From positions 1 through 57,732 of the forward strand of contig NZ_FOKI01000021.1 in the NCBI RefSeq assembly GCF_900111985.1: a stretch of 57,732 nucleotides of DNA, in the 5' to 3' direction. The first letter of the stretch is position 1, and each line of letters begins with the position of its first letter. The notes beneath the pieces are model-generated. The model did not search any database and had not been told where the DNA came from. It worked only from the letters and a program-made list of their open reading frames with translations. Below, piece after piece: positions 51,548 to 57,732 of the stretch. The DNA is from Clostridium frigidicarnis. GTDB taxonomy: Bacteria; Bacillota; Clostridia; Clostridiales; Clostridiaceae. The translations under genes and the position numbers were made by a program.

Positions 51548-52517
51548 CTGGTATTTTTCCTCCTATAGATTTAGCGTCATACTCTTCTAATACTTTGTAA
51601 AAATTCCTATATTCATCTTTACAATCTTTTATATTTATAAAATTTAGATTTGCCCTTTTCATTACAGTTGGTGCCATATCCTTTGTTATTGACATTTTTA
51701 ATTCTTCTGCATATTCTCCTAATTGTTCTGGGTTAGAATTGGCCCAAAGTATACTTTCATTTATTTGATTCATAAATTCCATTACAAATTTTTCATGGTC
51801 CTTTAAAAGTTCATCTCTTACTATTAATGTGGATTGTGGATAACCATACTTACTGTCTGTTATTTTTTTCCACTCATCGTTAATTGAAATTCCTATTTTT
51901 GCATCTTCCTTTTTACTTAAAACATTTGTAATCATAGGTTCTGGCATAATTGCTGTCTTTGCTTTTCCTGATATAAACGCTGGTGCTATTTCTGTTGCGC
52001 CATTTAAATATGTTAAGGTTAAATCATTATCAGGATCTATATTATTATTTTTCATTACATATCTGCTTACTATATCAGGTGTTAATCCTCTTCCTATATT
52101 ATAAATTTCTTTTCCTTTTAATTGACTTATATTGTCTACATTTTCTGTAGATAATAAATAAAGATTTCCCCATCCTACGGTACCACAAATTTTATAATCT
52201 AAACCTTTATTAAAAGCTTGAGCTGGTAAATTAGATGGAACTATTGCAATATCAGCCTCTTTATTTAAAACCTTAGATACTAAGTTGTCTGTTGAATTTA
52301 TTGTTTCATAAACAACCTCATAATTTTTCTTTACCTCTGGTTTTTCCTTAATTAATTTTGCAATACTTATAGATGGTACACCTTCTGGTACAAATACTTT
52401 TACTATTCTCTTTTCTCCATCTTTTAATGATTCAACATTACTCTTATCATTACAGCCTATGAATGAAAATATCATGACTATAACTACTAAAATTGATATA
52501 ACTTTTGTCTTTTTCAT
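51525..52517 (-). CDS. Lipoprotein substrate-binding protein, NMT1/THI5-like
   Basis: This protein of about 330 residues is the solute-binding part of the importer. The signal peptide ends in the lipobox FIGC with Cys22, so it would be lipid-anchored outside the membrane. The fold matches the NMT1/THI5-like and SsuA-type binding proteins: VKVFVPEGVPSISIAKLI, EADIAIVPSNLPAQAFNKGL, LKGKEIYNIGRGLTPDIVSRY and SGKAKTAIMPEPMI. Members bind sulfonates, taurine, nitrate-like ions or thiamine pyrimidines, so ligand identity is open. I start it at the ATG giving MKKTKVISI, with AAGGGAGAA upstream. It is preceded by the dipeptidase gene with a gap of about 70 bases. Confidence 0.9.
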   Translation of the reverse strand: MKKTKVISILVVIVMIFSFIGCNDKSNVESLKDGEKRIVKVFVPEGVPSISIAKLIKEKPEVKKNYEVVYETINSTDNLVSKVLNKEADIAIVPSNLPAQAFNKGLDYKICGTVGWGNLYLLSTENVDNISQLKGKEIYNIGRGLTPDIVSRYVMKNNNIDPDNDLTLTYLNGATEIAPAFISGKAKTAIMPEPMITNVLSKKEDAKIGISINDEWKKITDSKYGYPQSTLIVRDELLKDHEKFVMEFMNQINESILWANSNPEQLGEYAEELKMSITKDMAPTVMKRANLNFINIKDCKDEYRNFYKVLEEYDAKSIGGKIPDEAIYFK

Positions 52518-52588
52518 TGTTATTCTCCCTTCGCTTAAAAGTTCATATATAAATAATATACACATTTATCATATAATATATTTACATA

Positions 52589-53524
52589 TTATAAGGTTTC
52601 TTGTATAAGCCTAAGTGCATTTTTATAAAATATTTTTTCTATTTCACTTTCTTTAAAACCATTAGCCATAAGACTTTTATAAAGTTTATCCATTTCAGAT
52701 ATATCTTCTATTTCAACCTTATTACCTATACCATCGAAGTCACTTCCTAATGCTATTACATCTATGCCACCAACGTTCCTTATATGTTTCATATGTTTTA
52801 TCATATCATCTATAGATGAAACTTCATTTGTACCTAAAAAATGATTAGCAAAATTAATTCCCATTATTCCCCCACTATTTGCTAAGACTTTTATCATATC
52901 ATCCGTAATATTTCTTGAGTGACCTGTAATGGTTCTTGCATTAGAATGTGATGCAACAAATGGTTTTTTTGAAAACTTAGCAACATCATAAAAACCACCG
53001 TCTGAAATATGTGAAATATCTATTATCATATTTAATCTATTCATTTCCTGAACCACATCTATCCCAAAATTTTTTAAACCTTTTTGTTGAAAAGACTTGT
53101 CTATATGTGGATATCCTATTGAATTTTCATAATTCCATGTAAGTGTCATTAATCTTACACCCTTATCATAAAACCTATATAGATTCTCCATATTACCTTC
53201 AAGAGCTTCTCCCTCTTCAATTGTAATCATTGCAGAAATCTTTTTATTATCACTATTCTTTAAAATATCATCGTAATTTAAAGCAATTTTTATATCATCA
53301 CCATTTTTATTTAATTCACTTAATAAATTATCTAACATAGAGTTACATGTTTCTAAAGGACTATCACATCTTTCTTGACATATAAATAATGCAAAAAACT
53401 GTGTCATAGCATTCCCCTGCTTTAATTTTTCTATATCAACTGAAAAATCATTTTGTTTTATACTTTTCCCCTTTTGATAATATAATTTACTTGCAGTATC
53501 ACAATGTAAATCAATAAATTTCAT
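52589..53524 (-). CDS. Membrane-dipeptidase family enzyme (peptidase M19)
   Basis: This 311-residue TIM-barrel metallo-dipeptidase resembles mammalian renal dipeptidase and bacterial M19 enzymes, which cleave dipeptides, often with D-amino acids. Zinc-site and family motifs are FIDLHCDTASKL, TIEEGEALEG, LTWNYENSIGYP, MIIDISHISDGGFYD, ASHSNARTITGHSRN and ALGSDFDGIG. The start is the ATG giving MKFIDL, with GGGGGAAAGG upstream, inside the end of the previous gene. It heads, with a small membrane protein, an operon that also holds an ABC importer and a cyclase-family enzyme. So it may process the imported compound or a peptide-linked form of it. Confidence 0.93.
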   Translation of the reverse strand: MKFIDLHCDTASKLYYQKGKSIKQNDFSVDIEKLKQGNAMTQFFALFICQERCDSPLETCNSMLDNLLSELNKNGDDIKIALNYDDILKNSDNKKISAMITIEEGEALEGNMENLYRFYDKGVRLMTLTWNYENSIGYPHIDKSFQQKGLKNFGIDVVQEMNRLNMIIDISHISDGGFYDVAKFSKKPFVASHSNARTITGHSRNITDDMIKVLANSGGIMGINFANHFLGTNEVSSIDDMIKHMKHIRNVGGIDVIALGSDFDGIGNKVEIEDISEMDKLYKSLMANGFKESEIEKIFYKNALRLIQETL

Positions 53525-53876
53525 AACCTTTCCCCCTGTTTTCAAATTTAATGTTTATCAGCTTCTTTTTATAGAATTCTAATTTTATATTTGATCCATT
53601 AACTATTTTAAAATATTCCTTACTTGAAATATTAATATCAAATACATGCCCTGCATCATCTTCTACTTCTATAAAATATAACAATTCATAGACATTAGTA
53701 TTATGCACTCTTTTTATCTCAATTCGCTTATCTGTAACTATGCCTTTTAGTATTTCAGATTGTGTAAAGTCCATAGCCTTTTCTGTCTTTTTATATACGA
53801 AATAAAGAGAAAATCCTGGAACTACAAATATTATTAAAAGTATTGCTGTCCTTATTATAAATTCACCAATATTCAT
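53511..53876 (-). CDS. Small membrane-anchored protein of unknown function
   Basis: This protein of about 121 residues has one N-terminal membrane helix (residues 5-26, FIIRTAILLIIFVVPGFSLYFVY). A soluble domain of mainly beta strands follows (ILKGIVTDKRIEIKRVHN, YFIEVEDDAGHVFDINISSKEYFKI, IKLEFYKKKLINIKFE). This resembles small anchored SH3/OB-like proteins of the DUF2500 sort, but I cannot assign it. AAGGA lies before the ATG giving MNIGEF. It overlaps the M19 dipeptidase start by 14 bases and is the first gene of that operon. Confidence 0.72.
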   Translation of the reverse strand: MNIGEFIIRTAILLIIFVVPGFSLYFVYKKTEKAMDFTQSEILKGIVTDKRIEIKRVHNTNVYELLYFIEVEDDAGHVFDINISSKEYFKIVNGSNIKLEFYKKKLINIKFENRGKGYEIY

Positions 53877-54059
53877 GTAAATCCTTCCATAAAAATTTAT
53901 CACAAATATATCTTATTCTATAGACTTACAATAAGTTCATATTTTAATACTTTGAAATTTGAAGACTATAGTCTATAGTCTACTTGCCTCTTCACCCTAA
54001 ACTTCAAACTTACTAATCTAAACTTTTAACTAACTTGTCACTTTCATATTGTCACTTAT
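53877..54059. other. Intergenic region with repeat words
   Basis: AACTAACTTGTCACTTTCAT and ATTGTCACTTATATAG belong to the ACTTGTCACT word family; TAGTCTATAGTCTACTTG is a short tandem. The promoter of the operon to the left is expected here. No gene is seen. Confidence 0.4.
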
Positions 54060-54113
54060 ATAGAACGAATCTTCCTTTAGGTGGGTGTTACAGCTCTGGT
54101 AGCCATCAGCTAA
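54060..54113 (-). repeat. GATGGCTACCAGAGCTG element, short copy
   Basis: Read on the minus strand this is GCTGATGGCTACCAGAGCTG, TAACACCCACCTAAAGG, AAGATTCGTTCTA. The two ends equal those of the element at 10980-11117, but the middle is about 85 bases shorter. It lies just after the helicase stop. Confidence 0.7.
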
Positions 54114-54129
54114 ACTCTCTTACAAAGCT

Positions 54130-57100
54130 TTATAACTGAAATAATCCTTCAATATCTTCTAAGGTCATACTAGAAATTATATCTCTATCTATATCTTTAT
54201 CATCCATTACACTGCCTATAATCTCTCTCTTTTTTCCTTGAATATTTAATATTTTTTCCTCTATAGTACCCTTAGTTATAAGTTTTATTACCTCAACAGT
54301 GTTTTTTTGTCCTATCCTATGTGCTCTGTCAGTAGCCTGTTCCTCTACTGCTGGATTCCACCATTGGTCGAAATGTATTACAATATCTGCTGAAGTTAAA
54401 TTTAACCCTGATCCTCCAGCCTTTAAAGATATTAAAAACACGGGGATAGTTCCTTTATTAAATTCATTAACCATGTTCATCCTCTCTCTACTATTAACAC
54501 TTCCATCTAAATAAAAATACTCTATATTGTTTAAATCTAAATGCCTCATTATGTTTTTTAAAACAGATGTAAACTGTGAGAATACAAGTATCTTATGATT
54601 CTCCTCTATTGATCCTTCTAATATTTCAATAAGAGCACTTATCTTTGAACTTTCTCCAGTATAATCTTTTAAAAATGAAGATGGATCACAACATATTTGT
54701 CTCAGTCTAGTAAGTGCTGCGAGTATTTTTATTTTTGTTTTTTCAAGACCACACATATTTACTTCCTTTGATATTTCTTTCTTAAAATTATCAACATATG
54801 CTGAATAAATTTTTCTTTGATCTTCACTCATATTAATTATTATATTTTTCTCTATTTTAGGAGGAAGTTCTTCAAGAACATCTCTTTTTAATCTTCTTAA
54901 TATAAAAGGATTTATTCTTCTCTTCAAATCCTTTAAAGCCTCATAATTATCATGTTTAACTATGGCTGTTTCATATAAATTTAAAAATTTAGAATGATTT
55001 AGCAAGTATCCAGGCATTATAAAGTCAAATATTGACCATAATTCTCCTAATGAATTTTCTATTGGTGTTCCTGTTAAAGCAAATCTATTATAACTCTTTA
55101 TGCTTTTTACGCTCTTAGAATTTTGTGATACCGGATTTTTTATATTTTGTGCCTCATCTATCACACAATAGTTAAACTGTATTTTTTTTATTTCTTCTAT
55201 ATCTCTTCTTATTATTGAATATGATGTTATTAAAATATCATATTGATTTATATTCTTAATAAGTTCCTGTCTTTCTTTTTTATTTCCATCCATTACCCCT
55301 ACTTTTATGTTACTTGAAAACTTTTCAAATTCTTCATTCCAATTATATACAAGGGATGTTGGACATATAATAATTGATGGTTCTTTCTTCAAGTCTGATA
55401 TTATAAGAGCTATTGTTTGTACTGTCTTACCTAGGCCCATTTCATCTGCTAATATTCCTCCAAAACCATAACTACTCAAAGTCTTAAACCATTTAAACCC
55501 TAGTTTTTGATATTCCCTTAAATTAGCCTTTAAATTCTCTGGTACGCTATACTCCATATGCTTTATATCTTTTAAATTGTTAATTAACTCTCTAAAATCT
55601 TTATTTGTTTCAGCCTCTTCCCCTACAATGTCATTTATATATGAAGCAAAAAATTTAGGAAGTATTACCTTATCACTTATTAATTTTCTTTCATCAATAT
55701 CCAAGTTATCAATTAAACTTACAATCTCTTTTAATTCCTTGCTATTTAGCAAAACTAAACTTCCATCTTTAAGTTTATAATATCTTTTATTTTCTCTTAA
55801 ACTTTCAAATATACTTATAAGTTCGCTTTCGTTAATTCCATCCATATTAAAGGAAAATTCCAGCATATCTTCTCTATTTAATTTAAGATTATATTTACAC
55901 TGATTACCTTTATAAACCTTGGTTTTTTTAAACTGTTCAGAATAGTAAACTTCTCCTATTTCTTGAAGCTTATAAACTCCTTCAGTTAAAAAATCTATTA
56001 TTTTGTCTCCATCTCTTACTTCAAAATAATTTTCTACTTTTTCAAATCCTAATTTCTTTATCAACTCTATAATATCTTCTTCTTTTTTTATATCTCTAAC
56101 TAATATTCCTCCATTTCCCTCTAGTTTAAAGTTATCATTGAGAGGGTTAAATGAAATATCTTCATATTTAAAAACTAGATTTAATTTTATTGTATCGTTT
56201 TCCTTGTCTAAATATATGTCAGTTATAAGATTCTCTTCATAAAATAAGCTCTTTACGCCTTCCTCAAAATATACTCTTCCAATTTTTTTTATCTTAGGTA
56301 ATACAAAGGATGCAAAATTTGTACTATCTTCCTTATCAATCTCTAAATCACCTTTTCTGTTTTCAAGCATTAAATCAAATAGTGGATTAAATAATCTCTC
56401 ATCTTTTTTATTTAATTCATATATACTTCCCTTATAAAAGTATATTTTCCCCTCTGATAATAAAGGAAATGGTAGTTCTCTATCCTTAAATGTCAATGCT
56501 ATTTTATCTGTTTTTTCTACAACCAAAAAATCTAATACTAAATTCTCTGTCTTTATATCTACATCAAAATAAGTTCCTATTGGTAAAGAAATTGTTATAT
56601 CCTTATTTATAAGTTTTAATAGTTTACAAAACTGCTTATCAGGTATATACACCTGATTTTTTCTAAACATACCTTTGGATAAATTATTATAATATAATGT
56701 TTTTTCCTCTATCTCTAAAAGTTCGTTTAATAGATAAATTATCTTCTTATCTTCATCCCTAAAATCATATGTTGAAAAATCCACTATATTTCTTCTATAT
56801 AAAGGAAACAATTCATTATTGTTATAGGATTCTAAAAATCCCCTTATATCCTTAACTTCATATAATTTATCTAACCCAATTCTAAGTTTTATAGAATTTA
56901 CTATGGCATCCATTGAACTATGAACTAATTCTATTTCTAAATTCATACTCTGGGATTTTACTATTTCAGTAGAATTATTTAAAACCTTTAACAACTTATC
57001 AATATTAGAATATGATTTTAAGTTTTCATTTATATATTTTAAATATACTGAAACTAAGTGAGGACACATCTTTTGCTTCTTAAGAAACTCTTCACAAGTA

Positions 57101-57324
57101 CAGGCAAATTCCTCTAAATCCTTATTTTTATTTATTTTAAACGTACATAAATATTCACTATACTCTCCAGAATCAACTAAGGATTTTATATTACTTGTAC
57201 CATCTAAATTATTGCTCTCTTTTAATTCAAGTATAAAATCGTTTAAATAATATTTTTCACCTTCTAAATATATATTTTTAGATTTACAAAAACTCAAAAT
57301 ATTTCCTTTATCTAAAATAGCCAT
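54130..57324 (-). CDS. SWIM zinc-finger SNF2-family helicase
   Basis: This 1064-residue Swi2/Snf2 ATPase would move along or remodel DNA or DNA-protein complexes. An N-terminal SWIM zinc finger lies at about residues 65-100 (FACTCEEFL, CPHLVSVYLKY). A long clostridial-type middle region follows. The SNF2 core has LADEMGLGKTVQTIALI (Walker A), IICPTSLVYNW, FNYCVIDEAQNIKNPVSQNSK (DEAQ box), RFALTGTPIENSLGELWSIFDFI, VFSQFTSVLKNIMRH and DQWWNPAVEEQATDRAHRIGQ at the C-terminal end. GAGAGTGTGG lies before the ATG. It is a single gene; its cellular task is not known. Confidence 0.94.
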   Translation of the reverse strand: MAILDKGNILSFCKSKNIYLEGEKYYLNDFILELKESNNLDGTSNIKSLVDSGEYSEYLCTFKINKNKDLEEFACTCEEFLKKQKMCPHLVSVYLKYINENLKSYSNIDKLLKVLNNSTEIVKSQSMNLEIELVHSSMDAIVNSIKLRIGLDKLYEVKDIRGFLESYNNNELFPLYRRNIVDFSTYDFRDEDKKIIYLLNELLEIEEKTLYYNNLSKGMFRKNQVYIPDKQFCKLLKLINKDITISLPIGTYFDVDIKTENLVLDFLVVEKTDKIALTFKDRELPFPLLSEGKIYFYKGSIYELNKKDERLFNPLFDLMLENRKGDLEIDKEDSTNFASFVLPKIKKIGRVYFEEGVKSLFYEENLITDIYLDKENDTIKLNLVFKYEDISFNPLNDNFKLEGNGGILVRDIKKEEDIIELIKKLGFEKVENYFEVRDGDKIIDFLTEGVYKLQEIGEVYYSEQFKKTKVYKGNQCKYNLKLNREDMLEFSFNMDGINESELISIFESLRENKRYYKLKDGSLVLLNSKELKEIVSLIDNLDIDERKLISDKVILPKFFASYINDIVGEEAETNKDFRELINNLKDIKHMEYSVPENLKANLREYQKLGFKWFKTLSSYGFGGILADEMGLGKTVQTIALIISDLKKEPSIIICPTSLVYNWNEEFEKFSSNIKVGVMDGNKKERQELIKNINQYDILITSYSIIRRDIEEIKKIQFNYCVIDEAQNIKNPVSQNSKSVKSIKSYNRFALTGTPIENSLGELWSIFDFIMPGYLLNHSKFLNLYETAIVKHDNYEALKDLKRRINPFILRRLKRDVLEELPPKIEKNIIINMSEDQRKIYSAYVDNFKKEISKEVNMCGLEKTKIKILAALTRLRQICCDPSSFLKDYTGESSKISALIEILEGSIEENHKILVFSQFTSVLKNIMRHLDLNNIEYFYLDGSVNSRERMNMVNEFNKGTIPVFLISLKAGGSGLNLTSADIVIHFDQWWNPAVEEQATDRAHRIGQKNTVEVIKLITKGTIEEKILNIQGKKREIIGSVMDDKDIDRDIISSMTLEDIEGLFQL

Positions 57325-57415
57325 ATAACCACACTCTCTTTTATAATTATTTTAAAATTCAATAGCCTATATAATTAATGTCTACAACATTATAACATTA
57401 ACACAGAACAAAAAT

Positions 57416-57527
57416 GGCTGCGCCCTTTTTTAATTGACAATTGAGAATTGACGATTGACGATTATTGTTGAAAGTCACGGACTTCCTAAATATAAAGTTG
57501 AAGGTTGAGAGTGGAAAGTTGAAAGTT
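57416..57527 (+). repeat. Dispersed repeat, second copy (see 48984)
   Basis: It is nearly identical to 48984-49094 (differences such as GGCTGCGCCC for GGCTACACCC). It ends 28 bases before the start of the IS3-family element, so that insertion lies inside or beside the repeat. Confidence 0.75.
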
Positions 57528-57554
57528 TAGGTCCTATAGGCCCCCTAATTAGAA

Positions 57555-57570
57555 TGGACAATGTTTACTC
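57555..57570 (+). repeat. Likely left terminal inverted repeat of a second IS3-family element
   Basis: TGGACAATGTTTACTC begins 59 bases before the orfA start and pairs imperfectly with the likely right end at 366-383. The TG start is usual for the family. The element runs off the window. Confidence 0.6.
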
Positions 57571-57613
57571 AAACAAAGTAAAATAGTTTTAAGATGATTA
57601 GGAGGTCTAAGGG

Positions 57614-57732
57614 ATGGAGAAAAAAATATTTACAAGAAAGTTTTCAGAAGATCAAAGAGTTTCATTTGTTAAGGAAGTTTTAGAATCAGGAAGCAATATT
57701 TTAATTGCTAAAAGGTACGACTTAAATCCCCA
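57614..57732 (+). CDS. IS3-family transposase OrfA, N-terminal part (cut by window edge)
   Basis: The first 39 residues, MEKKIFTRKFSEDQRVSFVK and onward (EVLESGSNILIAKRYDLNP), are the typical start of an IS3-family OrfA helix-turn-helix DNA-binding protein. AGGAGG lies about 8 bases before the ATG. The frame is open to the last base. OrfA binds the element ends and is usually joined to OrfB by a programmed frameshift, which would lie beyond the window. Confidence 0.85.
   Translation, partial: MEKKIFTRKFSEDQRVSFVKEVLESGSNILIAKRYDLNP

Overview
The window is 57.7 kb of strongly A+T-rich DNA from a low-GC Gram-positive anaerobe. Codon use, Shine-Dalgarno sites close to AGGAGG, frequent TTG and GTG starts, and gene content point to Clostridium sensu stricto. 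The hydroxyproline dehydratase system suggests an amino-acid-fermenting (Stickland) species such as the C. botulinum group I / C. sporogenes group. That placement is an inference; no rRNA or tRNA gene is present to fix it.

Layout. Both ends carry pieces of IS3-family elements in the same orientation: the end of an orfB at 2-340 and the start of an orfA at 57614-57732. From the left come a small membrane protein, a glycerophosphodiesterase and a PAP2 phosphatase. A minus-strand cluster at 3091-6848 then places a flotillin/NfeD pair between a histidine kinase and its likely LytTR response regulator. Next are a Zn/Cd-type P-type ATPase with its ArsR repressor, promoter and operator; an orphan LytTR protein that has lost its receiver active site; and two secreted cell-wall proteins (an amidase/8xSH3b/NlpC-P60 enzyme and an Amidase_6 protein).

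16185-21977 is a hydroxyproline-use module: a PAS/AAA+/Fis sigma-54 activator, a sigma-54 promoter matching consensus, the activase, HypD and ProC. Together they would convert trans-4-hydroxyproline to pyrroline-5-carboxylate and then proline. Two unknown genes, an ADP-ribosylglycohydrolase, a mannose-1-phosphate guanylyltransferase, an APC permease and an M3-type oligoendopeptidase follow. 30633-36914 is a second sigma-54 unit: a LevR-type activator, repeated possible upstream activating sites, a second sigma-54 promoter, the PTS genes EIIB-EIIC-EIIA of the lactose/cellobiose class, and a MupG-like 6-phosphoglycosidase.

The right part holds an aldehyde dehydrogenase and a DUF3298 protein divergent from what looks like a fusion of a SigI C-terminal domain to an RsgI anti-sigma factor (40083-41084), the most unusual protein here. 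It also holds a glutaredoxin-like protein, a pseudouridine synthase, a polysaccharide deacetylase with an alpha/beta hydrolase, IspF, an AI-2E-family permease, a Cys-rich protein and an MFS transporter. A six-gene operon follows (membrane protein, M19 dipeptidase, ABC importer, cyclase/formamidase family), then a large SWIM/SNF2 helicase.

Intergenic spaces are unusually rich in dispersed repeats: a palindromic GGCACAT...ATGTGCC family, stretches with ACTTGTCACT-like and TTGACAATTGA-like words, and a GATGGCTACCAGAGCTG element present twice. No CRISPR array, tRNA, rRNA or complete prophage was seen.
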